A stretch of 64,000 nucleotides of DNA from positions 103,827,930-103,891,929 of the forward strand of contig OY282560.1 in the NCBI GenBank assembly GCA_958295665.1. Reading direction: 5' to 3'. A model generated the notes under the pieces. The model made no database searches and had not been told where the DNA came from. It worked only from the letters and a program-made list of their open reading frames with translations. Below, piece after piece: positions 8,521-22,390 of this stretch. This DNA is from Tipula vernalis. Its lineage: Eukaryota; Arthropoda; Insecta; Diptera; Tipulidae. A program made the position numbers and the translations under genes. Positions within the stretch are counted from its first letter, which is position 1. Each line of letters opens with the position of its first letter.

Positions 8521-9515
8521 GAGACCTGTTATTAAAGGTATCAAGAACAGAAATCGGAGCACAATTGCAGATTTTGGATTTTTATAGCTCTGAATCGCCT
8601 GATCTATAGTAAGGTGATTTTCAATAGAATCAAGGAACGTAAATACTCGTTGGCATACAAATTTACAGGTCCTGAGGCCTATCATTAGAGGTATCAAGAA
8701 CAGCAATCGGAGCACAATTGCAAATTTTGGATTTTTATAGCTCTGAATCGCCTGATCTATAGTAAGGTGGTTTTCATCAAATCGAATTTTCTATGACATG
8801 TACGGAAATAATTATGGAATCTAAATACGCGTTGGCACAGCAGTTATAGGTCTCGAGACCTGTCATTAAAGGTATCAAGAACAGAAATCGGAGCACAATT
8901 GCAGATTTTGGATTTTTACTGCTCTGAATCGGCTGATGTATAGTAAGGTGACTTTCAATGGAATCAAGGAACGTAAATACTCATTGGCCTCATAATTTAC
9001 AGATCCTGAGGCCTAACATTAGAGGTATTAAGAACAGCAATCGGAGCACAATTGCAGATTTTGGATTTTTATAGCTCTAAATCGCCTGATAAGGTGATTT
9101 TCATCAAATCGAACTTTCTATGAAATGTACGGAAATAATTATGGAACCTAAATACGCGTTGGCACAGCAGTTATAGGTCTCGAGAACTGTCATTAAAGGT
9201 ATCAAGAACAGAAATCGGAGCACAATTGCAGATTTTGGATTTTTACTGCTCTGAATCGGCTGATGTATAGTAAGGTGACTTTCAATGGAATCAAGGAACG
9301 TAAATACTCATTGGCCTCAAAATTTACAGATCCTGAGGCCTAACATTAGAGGTATTAAGAACAGCAATCGGAGCACAATTGCAGATTTTGGATTTTTATA
9401 GCTCTAAATCGCCTGATCTATAGTAAGGTGATTTTCATCAAATCGAATTTTCTATGAAATGTACGGAAATAATTATGGAATCTAAATACGCGTTGGCACA
9501 GCAGTTATAGGTCTC
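8521..9515. repeat. Left edge of the array: diverged and mosaic monomers
   Basis: The first three dimers differ most from the consensus. The first A monomer reads TTTTTATAGCTCTGAATCGCC and GATCTATAG, which are B-type states in an A-type unit. It also has ATACTCGTTGGCATACAAA where interior A units have ATACTCATTGGCCTCATAA. A B unit at about 9,085 lacks 7 bp (CCTGATAAGG). Divergent units at array edges are expected when unequal exchange homogenises mainly the interior. Confidence 0.85.
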
Positions 9516-9841
9516 GAGACCTGTCATTAAAGGTATCAAGAACAGAAATCGGAGCACAATTGCAGATTTTGGATTTTTACTGCTCTGAATCGGCTGATGT
9601 ATAGTAAGGTGATTTTCAATGGAATCAAGGAACGTAAATACTCATTGGCCTCATAATTTACAGATCCTGAGGCCTAACATTAGAGGTATTAAGAACAGCA
9701 ATCGGAGCACAATTGCAGATTTTGGATTTTTATAGCTCTAAATCGCCTGATCTATAGTAAGGTGATTTTCATCAAATCGAATTTTCTATGAAATGTACGG
9801 AAATAATTATGGAATCTAAATACGCGTTGGCACAGCAGTTA

Positions 9842-9855
9842 TAGGTCTCGAGACC
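9842..9855. repeat. 14-bp palindrome at the B/A junction (example copy)
   Basis: AGGTCTCGAGACCT is a perfect palindrome centred on the junction between monomer B and the next monomer A, and it recurs in nearly every dimer. The matching A/B junction has a weaker CCTGAGG. A few units have lost it (AGGTCTCGAGAACT near 9,181, 13,857 and 14,527; GTCTTGAGACC at 57,908 and 60,914). Whether it binds a protein is unknown. Confidence 0.8.
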
Positions 9856-10851
9856 TGTCATTAAAGGTATCAAGAACAGAAATCGGAGCACAATTGCAGA
9901 TTTTGGATTTTTACTGCTCTGAATCGGCTGATGTATAGTAAGGTGATTTTCAATGGAATCAAGGAACGTAAATACTCATTGGCATCATAATTTACAGATC
10001 CTGAGGCCTAACATTAGAGGTATTAAGAACAGCAATCGGAGCACAATTGCAGATTTTGGATTTTTATAGCTCTAAATCGCCTGATCTATAGTAAGGTGAT
10101 TTTCATCAAATCGAATTTTCTATGAAATGTACGGAAATAATTATGGAATATAAATACGCGTTGGCATAGCAGTTATAGGTCTCGAGACCTGTCATTAAAG
10201 GTATCAAGAACAGAAATCGGAGCACAATTGCAGATTTTGGATTTTTACTGCTCTGAATCGGCTGATGTATAGTAAGGTGATTTTCAATGGAATCAAGGAA
10301 CGTAAATACTCATTGGCCTCATAATTTACAGATCCTGAGGCCTAACATTAGAGGTATTAAGAACAGCAATCGGAGCACAATTGCAGATTTTGGATTTTTA
10401 TAGCTCTAAATCGCCTGATCTATAGTAAGGTGATTTTCATCAAATCGAATTTTCTATGAAATGTACGGAAATAATTATAGAATCTAAATACGCGTTGGCA
10501 CAGCAGTTATAGGTCTCGAGACCTGTCATTAAAGGTATCAAGAACAGAAATCGGAGCACAATTGCAGATTTTGGATTTTTACTGCTCTGAATCGGCTGAT
10601 GTATAGTAAGGTGATTTTTAATGGAATCAAGGAACGTAAATACTCATTGGCCTCATAATTTACAGATCCTGAGGCCTAACATTAGAGGTATTAAGAACAG
10701 CAATCGGAGCACAATTGCAGATTTTGGATTTTTATAGCTCTAAATCGCCTGATCTATAGTAAGGTGATTTTCATCAAATCGAATTTTCTATGAAATGTAC
10801 GGAAATAATTATGGAACCTAAATACGCGTTGGCACAGCAGTTATAGGTCTC

Positions 10852-13200
10852 GAGACCTGTCATTAAAGGTATCAAGAACAGAAATCGGAGCATAATTGCA
10901 GATTTTGGATTTTTACGGCTCTGAATCGGCTGATGTATAGTAAGGTGATTTTCAATGGAATCAAGGAACGTAAATACTCATTGGCCTCATAATTTACAGA
11001 TCCTGAGGCCTAACATTAGAGGTATTAAGAACAGCAATCGGAGCACAATTGCAGATTTTGGATTTTTATAGCTCTAAATCGCCTGATCTATAGTAAGGTG
11101 ATTTTCATCAAATCGAATTTTCTATGAAATGTACGGAAATAATTATGGAATCTAAATACGCGTTGGCACAGCAGTTATAGGTCTCGAGACCTGTCATTAA
11201 AGGTATCAAGAACAGAAATCGGAGCACAATTGCAGATTTTGGATTTTTACTGCTCTGAATCGGCTGATGTATAGTAAGGTGACTTTCAATGGAATCAAGG
11301 AACGTAAATACTCATTGGCCTCATAATTTACAGATCCTGAGGCCTAACATTAGAGGTATTAAGAACAGCAATCGGAGCACAATTGCAGATTTTGGATTTT
11401 TATAGCTCTAAATCGCCTGATCTATAGTAAGGTGATTTTCATCAAATCGAATTTTCTATGAAATGTACGGAAATAATTATGGAATCTAAATACGCGTTGG
11501 CACAGCAGTTATAGGTCTCGAGACCTGTCATTAAAGGTATCAAGAACAGAAATCGGAGCACAATTGCAGATTTTGGATTTTTACTGCTCTGAATCGGCTG
11601 ATGTATAGTAAGGTGATTTTCAATGGAATCAAGGAACGTAAATACTCATTGGCATCATAATTTACAGATCCTGAGGCCTAACATTAGAGGTATTAAGAAC
11701 AGCAATCGGAGCACAATTGCAGATTTTGGATTTTTATAGCTCTAAATCGCCTGATCTATAGTAAGGTGATTTTCATCAAATCGAATTTTCTATGAAATGT
11801 ACGGAAATAATTATGGAATCTAAATACGCGTTGGCACAGCAGTTATAGGTCTCGAGACCTGTCATTAAAGGTATCAAGAACAGAAATCGGAGCACAATTG
11901 CAGATTTTGGATTTTTACTGCTCTGAATCGGCTGATGTATAGTAAGGTGACTTTCAATTGAATCAAGGAACGTAAATACTCATTGGCCTCAAAATTTACA
12001 GATCCTGAGGCCTAACATTAGAGGTATTAAGAACAGCAATCGGAGCACAATTGCAGATTTTGGATTTTTATAGCTCTAAATCGCCTGATCTATAGTAAGG
12101 TGATTTTCATCAAATCGAATTTTCTATGAAATGTACGGAAATAATTATAGAATCTAAATACGCGTTGGCACAGCAGTTATAGGTCTCGAGACCTGTCATT
12201 AAAGGTATCAAGAACAGAAATCGGAGCACAATTGCAGATTTTGGATTTTTACTGCTCTGAATCGGCTGATGTATAGTAAGGTGACTTTCAATTGAATCAA
12301 GGAACGTAAATACTCATTGGCCTCAAAATTTACAGATCCTGAGGCCTAACATTAGAGGTATTAAGAACAGCAATCGGAGCACAATTGCAGATTTTGGATT
12401 TTTATAGCTCTAAATCGCCTGATCTATAGTAAGGTGATTTTCATCAAATCGAATTTTCTATGAAATGTACGGAAATAATTATAGAATCTAAATACGCGTT
12501 GGCACAGCAGTTATAGGTCTCGAGACCTGTCATTAAAGGTATCAAGAACAGAAATCGGAGCACAATTGCAGATTTTGGATTTTTACTGCTCTGAATCGGC
12601 TGATGTATAGTAAGGTGATTTTCAATGGAATCAAGGAACGTAAATACTCATTGGCCTCATAATTTACAGATCCTGAGGCCTAACATTAGAGGTATTAAGA
12701 ACAGCAATCGGAGCACAATTGCAGATTTTGGATTTTTATAGCTCTAAATCGCCTGATCTATAGTAAGGTGATTTTCATCAAATCGAATTTTCTATGAAAT
12801 GTACGGAAATAATTATGGAACCTAAATACGCGTTGGCACAGCAGTTATAGGTCTCGAGACCTGTCATTAAAGGTATCAAGAACAGAAATCGGAGCATAAT
12901 TGCAGATTTTGGATTTTTACGGCTCTGAATCGGCTGATGTATAGTAAGGTGATTTTCAATGGAATCAAGGAACGTAAATACTCATTGGCCTCATAATTTA
13001 CAGATCCTGAGGCCTAACATTAGAGGTATTAAGAACAGCAATCGGAGCACAATTGCAGATTTTGGATTTTTATAGCTCTAAATCGCCTGATCTATAGTAA
13101 GGTGATTTTCATCAAATCGAATTTTCTATGAAATGTACGGAAATAATTATGGAATCTAAATACGCGTTGGCACAGCAGTTATAGGTCTCGAGACCTGTCA
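10852..13200. repeat. 2,004-bp block duplication (6 dimers) in the array
   Basis: A rare A variant carrying both CATAATTGCAG (10,891 and 12,895) and TTTTTACGGCTC recurs at 2,004 bp, six dimers apart. The neighbouring B variant GGAACCTAAATACG precedes both copies. Linked private variants at an exact unit multiple indicate duplication of a block rather than independent mutation. Confidence 0.75.
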
Positions 13201-16200
13201 TTAAAGGTATCAAGAACAGAAATCGGAGCACAATTGCAGATTTTGGATTTTTACTGCTCTGAATCGGCTGATGTATAGTAAGGTGACTTTCAATGGAATC
13301 AAGGAACGTAAATACTCATTGGCCTCATAATTTACAGATCCTGAGGCCTAACATTAGAGGTATTAAGAACAGCAATCGGAGCACAATTGCAGATTTTGGA
13401 TTTTTATAGCTCTAAATCGCCTGATCTATAGTAAGGTGATTTTCATCAAATCGAATTTTCTATGAAATGTACGGAAATAATTATGGAATCTAAATACGCG
13501 TTGGCACAGCAGTTATAGGTCTCGAGACCTGTCATTAAAGGTATCAAGAACAGAAATCGGAGCACAATTGCAGATTTTGGATTTTTACTGCTCTGAATCG
13601 GCTGATGTATAGTAAGGTGATTTTCAATGGAATCAAGGAACGTAAATACTCATTGGCATCATAATTTACAGATCCTGAGGCCTAACATTAGAGGTATTAA
13701 GAACAGCAATCGGAGCACAATTGCAGATTTTGGATTTTTATAGCTCTAAATCGCCTGATCTATAGTAAGGTGATTTTCATCAAATCGAATTTTCTATGAA
13801 ATGTACGGAAATAATTATGGAACCTAAATACGCGTTGGCACAGCAGTTATAGGTCTCGAGAACTGTCATTAAAGGTATCAAGAACAGAAATCGGAGCACA
13901 ATTGCAGATTTTGGATTTTTACTGCTCTGAATCGGCTGATGTATAGTAAGGTGACTTTCAATGGAATCAAGGAACGTAAATACTCATTGGCCTCAAAATT
14001 TACAGATCCTGAGGCCTAACATTAGAGGTATTAAGAACAGCAATCGGAGCACAATTGCAGATTTTGGATTTTTATAGCTCTAAATCGCCTGATCTATAGT
14101 AAGGTGATTTTCATCAAATCGAATTTTCTATGAAATGTACGGAAATAATTATGGAATCTAAATACGCGTTGGCACAGCAGTTATAGGTCTCGAGACCTGT
14201 CATTAAAGGTATCAAGAACAGAAATCGGAGCACAATTGCAGATTTTGGATTTTTACTGCTCTGAATCGGCTGATGTATAGTAAGGTGATTTTCAATGGAA
14301 TCAAGGAACGTAAATACTCATTGGCCTCATAATTTACAGATCCTGAGGCCTAACATTAGAGGTATTAAGAACAGCAATCGGAGCACAATTGCAGATTTTG
14401 GATTTTTATAGCTCTAAATCGCCTGATCTATATAGTAAGGTGATTTTCATCAAATCGAATTTTCTATGAAATGTACGGAAATAATTATGGAACCTAAATA
14501 CGCGTTGGCACAGCAGTTATAGGTCTCGAGAACTGTCATTAAAGGTATCAAGAACAGAAATCAGAGCACAATTGCAGATTTTGGATTTTTACTGCTCTGA
14601 ATCGGCTGATGTATAGTAAGGTGACTTTCAATGGAATCAAGGAACGTAAATACTCATTGGCCTCAAAATTTACAGATCCTGAGGCCTAACATTAGAGGTA
14701 TTAAGAACAGCAATCGGAGCACAATTGCAGATTTTGGATTTTTATAGCTCTAAATCGCCTGATCTATAGTAAGGTGATTTTCATCAAATCGAATTTTCTA
14801 TGAAATGTACGGAAATAATTATGGAATCTAAATACGCGTTGGCACAGCAGTTATAGGTCTCGAGACCTGTCATTAAAGGTATCAAGAACAGAAATCGGAG
14901 CACAATTGCAGATTTTGGATTTTTACTGCTCTGAATCGGCTGATGTATAGTAAGGTGACTTTCAATGGAATCAAGGAACGTAAATACTCATTGGCCTCAT
15001 AATTTACAGATCCTGAGGCCTAACATTAGAGGTATTAAGAACAGCAATCGGAGCACAATTGCAGATTTTGGATTTTTATAGCTCTAAATCGCCTGATCTA
15101 TAGTAAGGTGATTTTCATCAAATCGAATTTTCTATGAAATGTACGGAAATAATTATGGAATCTAAATACGCGTTGGCACAGCAGTTATAGGTCTCGAGAC
15201 CTGTCATTAAAGGTATCAAGAACAGAAATCGGAGCACAATTGCAGATTTTGGATTTTTACTGCTCTGAATCGGCTGATGTATAGTAAGGTGATTTTCAAT
15301 GGAATCAAGGAACGTAAATACTCATTGGCCTCATAATTTACAGATCCTGAGGCCTAACATTAGAGGTATTAAGAACAGCAATCGGAGCACAATTGCAGAT
15401 TTTGGATTTTTATAGCTCTAAATCGCCTGATCTATAGTAAGGTGATTTTCATCAAATCGAATTTTCTATGAAATGTACGGAAATAATTATGGAATCTAAA
15501 TACGCGTTGGCACAGCAGTTATAGGTCTCGAGACCTGTCATTAAAGGTATCAAGAACAGAAATCGGAGCACAATTGCAGATTTTGGATTTTTACTGCTCT
15601 GAATCGGCTGATGTATAGTAAGGTGACTTTCAATTGAATCAAGGAACGTAAATACTCATTGGCCTCAAAATTTACAGATCCTGAGGCCTAACATTAGAGG
15701 TATTAAGAACAGCAATCGGAGCACAATTGCAGATTTTGGATTTTTATAGCTCTAAATCGCCTGATCTATAGTAAGGTGATTTTCATCAAATCGAATTTTC
15801 TATGAAATGTACGGAAATAATTATAGAATCTAAATACGCGTTGGCACAGCAGTTATAGGTCTCGAGACCTGTCATTAAAGGTATCAAGAACAGAAATCGG
15901 AGCACAATTGCAGATTTTGGATTTTTACTGCTCTGAATCGGCTGATGTATAGTACGGTGATTTTCAATGGAATCAAGGAACGTAAATACTCATTGGCCTC
16001 ATAATTTACAGATCCTGAGGCCTAACATTAGAGGTATTAAGAACAGCAATCGGAGCACAATTGCAGATTTTGGATTTTTATAGCTCTAAATCGCCTGATC
16101 TATAGTAAGGTGATTTTCATCAAATCGAATTTTCTATGAAATGTACGGAAATAATTATGGAATCTAAATACGCGTTGGCACAGCAGTTATAGGTCTCGAG

Positions 16201-17289
16201 ACCTGTCATTAAAGGTATCAAGAACAGAAATCGGAGCACAATTGCAGATTTTGGATTTTTACTGCTCTGAATCGGCTGATGTATAGTAAGGTGATTTTCA
16301 ATGGAATCAAGGAACGTAAATACTCATTGGCCTCATAATTTACAGATCCTGAGGCCTAACATTAGAGGTATTAAGAACAGCAATCGGAGCACAATTGCAG
16401 ATTTTGGATTTTTATAGCTCTAAATCGCCTGATCTATAGTAAGGTGATTTTCATCAAATCGAATTTTCTATGAAATGTACGGAAATAATTATGGAATCTA
16501 AATACGCGTTGGCACAGCAGTTATAGGTCTCGAGACCTGTCATTAAAGGTATCAAGAACAGAAATCGGAGCACAATTGCAGATTTTGGATTTTTACTGCT
16601 CTGAATCGGCTGATGTATAGTAAGGTGACTTTCAATGGAATCAAGGAACGTAAATACTCATTGGCCTCAAAATTTACAGATCCTGAGGCCTAACATTAGA
16701 GGTATTAAGAACAGCAATCGGAGCACAATTGCAGATTTTGGATTTTTATAGCTCTAAATCGCCTGATCTATAGTAAGGTGATTTTCATCAAATCGAATTT
16801 TCTATGAAATGTACGGAAATAACTATGGAATCTAAATACGCGTTGGCACAGCAGTTATAGGTCTCGAGACCTGTCATTAAAGGTATCAAGAACAGAAATC
16901 GGAGCACAATTGCAGATTTTGGATTTTTACTGCTCTGAATCGGCTGATGTATAGTAAGGTGACTTTCAATGGAATCAAGGAACGTAAATACTCATTGGCC
17001 TCAAAATTTACAGATCCTGAGGCCTAACATTAGAGGTATTAAGAACAGCAATCGGAGCACAATTGCAGATTTTGGATTTTTATAGCTCTAAATCGCCTGA
17101 TCTATAGTAAGGTGATTTTCATCAAATCGAATTTTCTATGAAATGTACGGAAATAATTATGGAATCTAAATACGCGTTGGCACAGCAGTTATAGGTCTCG
17201 AGACCTGTCATTAAAGGTATCAAGAACAGAAATCGGAGCACAATTGCAGATTTTGGATTTTTACTGCTCTGAATCGGCTGATGTATAGT

Positions 17290-20200
17290 AAGGTGATTTT
17301 CAATGGAATCAAGGAACGTAAATACTCATTGGCCTCATAATTTACAGATCCTGAGGCCTAACATTAGAGGTATTAAGAACAGCAATCGGAGCACAATTGC
17401 AGATTTTGGATTTTTATAGCTCTAAATCGCCTGATCTATAGTAAGGTGATTTTCATCAAATCGAATTTTCTATGAAATGTACGGAAATAATTATGGAATC
17501 TAAATACGCGTTGGCACAGCAGTTATAGGTCTCGAGACCTGTCATTAAAGGTATCAAGAACAGAAATCGGAGCACAATTGCAGATTTTGGATTTTTACTG
17601 CTCTGAATCGGCTGATGTATAGTAAGGTGACTTTCAATGGAATCAAGGAACGTAAATACTCATTGGCCTCAAAATTTACAGATCCTGAGGCCTAACATTA
17701 GAGGTATTAAGAACAGCAATCGGAGCACAATTGCAGATTTTGGATTTTTATAGCTCTAAATCGCCTGATCTATAGTAAGGTGATTTTCATCAAATCGAAT
17801 TTTCTATGAAATGTACGGAAATAATTATGGAATCTAAATACGCGTTGGCACAGCAGTTATAGGTCTCGAGACCTGTCATTAAAGGTATCAAGAACAGAAA
17901 TCGGAGCACAATTGCAGATTTTGGATTTTTTACTGCTCTGAATCGGCTGATGTATAGTAAGGTGATTTTCAATGGAATCAAGGAACGTAAATACTCATTG
18001 GCCTCATAATTTACAGATCCTGAGGCCTAACATTAGAGGTATTAAGAACAGCAATCGGAGCACAATTGCAGATTTTGGATTTTTATAGCTCTAAATCGCC
18101 TGATCTATAGTAAGGTGATTTTCATCAAATCGAATTTTCTATGAAATGTACGGAAATAATTATGGAATCTAAATACGCGTTGGCACAGCAGTTATAGGTC
18201 TCGAGACCTGTCATTAAAGGTATCAAGAACAGAAATCGGAGCACAATTGCAGATTTTGGATTTTTACTGCTCTGAATCGGCTGATGTATAGTAAGGTGAC
18301 TTTCAATGGAATCAAGGAACGTAAATACTCATTGGCCTCAAAATTTACAGATCCTGAGGCCTAACATTAGAGGTATTAAGAACAGCAATCGGAGCACAAT
18401 TGCAGATTTTGGATTTTTATAGCTCTAAATCGCCTGATCTATAGTAAGGTGATTTTCATCAAATCGAATTTTCTATGAAATGTACGGAAATAATTATGGA
18501 ATCTAAATACGCGTTGGCACAGCAGTTATAGGTCTCGAGACCTGTCATTAAAGGTATCAAGAACAGAAATCGGAGCACAATTGCAGATTTTGGATTTTTA
18601 CTGCTCTGAATCGGCTGATGTATAGTAAGGTGATTTTCAATGGAATCAAGGAACGTAAATACTCATTGGCCTCATAATTTACAGATCCTGAGGCCTAACA
18701 TTAGAGGTATTAAGAACAGCAATCGGAGCACAATTGCAGATTTTGGATTTTTATAGCTCTAAATCGCCTGATCTATAGTAAGGTGATTTTCATCAAATCG
18801 AATTTTCTATGAAATGTACGGAAATAATTATGGAATCTAAATACGCGTTGGCACAGCAGTTATAGGTCTCGAGACCTGTCATTAAAGGTATCAAGAACAG
18901 AAATCGGAGCACAATTGCAGATTTTGGATTTTTACTGCTCTGAATCGGCTGATGTATAGTAAGGTGACTTTCAATGGAATCAAGGAACGTAAATACTCAT
19001 TGGCCTCAAAATTTACAGATCCTGAGGCCTAACATTAGAGGTATTAAGAACAGCAATCGGAGCACAATTGCAGATTTTGGATTTTTATAGCTCTAAATCG
19101 CCTGATCTATAGTAAGGTGATTTTCATCAAATCGAATTTTCTATGAAATGTACGGAAATAATTATGGAATCTAAATACGCGTTGGCACAGCAGTTATAGG
19201 TCTCGAGACCTGTCATTAAAGGTATCAAGAACAGAAATCGGAGCACAATTGCAGATTTTGGATTTTTACTGCTCTGAATCGGCTGATGTATAGTAAGGTG
19301 ATTTTCAATGGAATCAAGGAACGTAAATACTCATTGGCCTCATAATTTACAGATCCTGAGGCCTAACATTAGAGGTATTAAGAACAGCAATCGGAGCACA
19401 ATTGCAGATTTTGGATTTTTATAGCTCTAAATCGCCTGATCTATAGTAAGGTGATTTTCATCAAATCGAATTTTCTATGAAATGTACGGAAATAATTATG
19501 GAATCTAAATACGCGTTGGCACAGCAGTTATAGGTCTCGAGACCTGTCATTAAAGGTATCAAGAACAGAAATCGGAGCACAATTGCAGATTTTGGATTTT
19601 TACTGCTCTGAATCGGCTGATGTATAGTAAGGTGACTTTCAATGGAATCAAGGAACGTAAATACTCATTGGCCTCAAAATTTACAGATCCTGAGGCCTAA
19701 CATTAGAGGTATTAAGAACAGCAATCGGAGCACAATTGCAGATTTTGGATTTTTATAGCTCTAAATCGCCTGATCTATAGTAAGGTGATTTTCATCAAAT
19801 CGAATTTTCTATGAAATGTACGGAAATAATTATGGAATCTAAATACGCGTTGGCACAGCAGTTATAGGTCTCGAGACCTGTCATTAAAGGTATCAAGAAC
19901 AGAAATCGGAGCACAATTGCAGATTTTGGATTTTTACTGCTCTGAATCGGCTGATGTATAGTAAGGTGATTTTCAATGGAATCAAGGAACGTAAATACTC
20001 ATTGGCCTCATAATTTACAGATCCTGAGGCCTAACATTAGAGGTATTAAGAACAGCAATCGGAGCACAATTGCAGATTTTGGATTTTTATAGCTCTAAAT
20101 CGCCTGATCTATAGTAAGGTGATTTTCATCAAATCGAATTTTCTATGAAATGTACGGAAATAATTATGGAATCTAAATACGCGTTGGCACAGCAGTTATA

Positions 20201-20640
20201 GGTCTCGAGACCTGTCATTAAAGGTATCAAGAACAGAAATCGGAGCACAATTGCAGATTTTGGATTTTTACTGCTCTGAATCGGCTGATGTATAGTAAGG
20301 TGACTTTCAATGGAATCAAGGAACGTAAATACTCATTGGCCTCAAAATTTACAGATCCTGAGGCCTAACATTAGAGGTATTAAGAACAGCAATCGGAGCA
20401 CAATTGCAGATTTTGGATTTTTATAGCTCTAAATCGCCTGATCTATAGTAAGGTGATTTTCATCAAATCGAATTTTCTATGAAATGTACGGAAATAATTA
20501 TGGAATCTAAATACGCGTTGGCACAGCAGTTATAGGTCTCGAGACCTGTCATTAAAGGTATCAAGAACAGAAATCGGAGCACAATTGCAGATTTTGGATT
20601 TTTACTGCTCTGAATCGGCTGATGTATAGTAAGGTGACTT
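17290..20640. repeat. Locally alternating 668-bp tetramer (A-T/A-C)
   Basis: A monomers come in two linked haplotypes: GATTTTCAAT with CCTCATAATTT (T-type) and GACTTTCAAT with CCTCAAAATTT (C-type). From about 17,296 to 20,303 they strictly alternate T, C, T, C over about ten dimers. A 668-bp A-B-A'-B unit was therefore amplified here. Outside this stretch the order is irregular. Confidence 0.8.
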
Positions 20641-22390
20641 TCAATGGAATCAAGGAACGTAAATACTCATTGGCCTCAAAATTTACAGATCCTGAGGCCT
20701 AACATTAGAGGTATTAAGAACAGCAATCGGAGCACAATTGCAGATTTTGGATTTTTATAGCTCTAAATCGCCTGATCTATAGTAAGGTGATTTTCATCAA
20801 ATCGAATTTTCTATGAAATGTACGGAAATAACTATGGAATCTAAATACGCGTTGGCACAGCAGTTATAGGTCTCGAGACCTGTCATTAAAGGTATCAAGA
20901 ACAGAAATCGGAGCACAATTGCAGATTTTGGATTTTTACTGCTCTGAATCGGCTGATGTATAGTAAGGTGACTTTCAATGGAATCAAGGAACGTAAATAC
21001 TCATTGGCCTCAAAATTTACAGATCCTGAGGCCTAACATTAGAGGTATTAAGAACAGCAATCGGAGCACAATTGCAGATTTTGGATTTTTATAGCTCTAA
21101 ATCGCCTGATCTATAGTAAGGTGATTTTCATCAAATCGAATTTTCTATGAAATGTACGGAAATAATTATGGAATCTAAATACGCGTTGGCACAGCAGTTA
21201 TAGGTCTCGAGACCTGTCATTAAAGGTATCAAGAACAGAAATCGGAGCACAATTGCAGATTTTGGATTTTTACTGCTCTGAATCGGCTGATGTATAGTAA
21301 GGTGATTTTCAATGGAATCAAGGAACGTAAATACTCATTGGCCTCATAATTTACAGATCCTGAGGCCTAACATTAGAGGTATTAAGAACAGCAATCGGAG
21401 CACAATTGCAGATTTTGGATTTTTATAGCTCTAAATCGCCTGATCTATAGTAAGGTGATTTTCATCAAATCGAATTTTCTATGAAATGTACGGAAATAAT
21501 TATGGAATCTAAATACGCGTTGGCACAGCAGTTATAGGTCTCGAGACCTGTCATTAAAGGTATCAAGAACAGAAATCGGAGCACAATTGCAGATTTTGGA
21601 TTTTTACTGCTCTGAATCGGCTGATGTATAGTAAGGTGACTTTCAATGGAATCAAGGAACGTAAATACTTATTGGCCTCAAAATTTACAGATCCTGAGGC
21701 CTAACATTAGAGGTATTAAGAACAGCAATCGGAGCACAATTGCAGATTTTGGATTTTTATAGCTCTAAATCGCCTGATCTATAGTAAGGTGATTTTCATC
21801 AAATCGAATTTTCTATGAAATGTACGGAAATAATTATGGAATCTAAATACGCGTTGGCACAGCAGTTATAGGTCTCGAGACCTGTCATTAAAGGTATCAA
21901 GAACAGAAATCGGAGCACAATTGCAGATTTTGGATTTTTACTGCTCTGAATCGGCTGATGTATAGTAAGGTGACTTTCAATGGAATCAAGGAACGTAAAT
22001 ACTCATTGGCCTCAAAATTTACAGATCCTGAGGCCTAACATTAGAGGTATTAAGAACAGCAATCGGAGCACAATTGCAGATTTTGGATTTTTATAGCTCT
22101 AAATCGCCTGATCTATAGTAAGGTGATTTTCATCAAATCGAATTTTCTATGAAATGTACGGAAATAATTATGGAATCTAAATACGCGTTGGCACAGCAGT
22201 TATAGGTCTCGAGACCTGTCATTAAAGGTATCAAGAACAGAAATCGGAGCACAATTGCAGATTTTGGATTTTTACTGCTCTGAATCGGCTGATGTATAGT
22301 AAGGTGACTTTCAATGGAATCAAGGAACGTAAATACTCATTGGCCTCAAAATTTACAGATCCTGAGGCCTAACATTAGAGGTATTAAGAA

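Noticed and set aside
8515..8715. Minus-strand open frame of 66 codons in the first satellite units
   Set aside because: It exists only because edge monomers have diverged. The same frame is closed by stops in consensus units, and it has no family features.
17790..17981. Minus-strand open frame of 63 codons inside the array
   Set aside because: Created by a single extra T in the run at about 17,929. All other units are closed in this frame.
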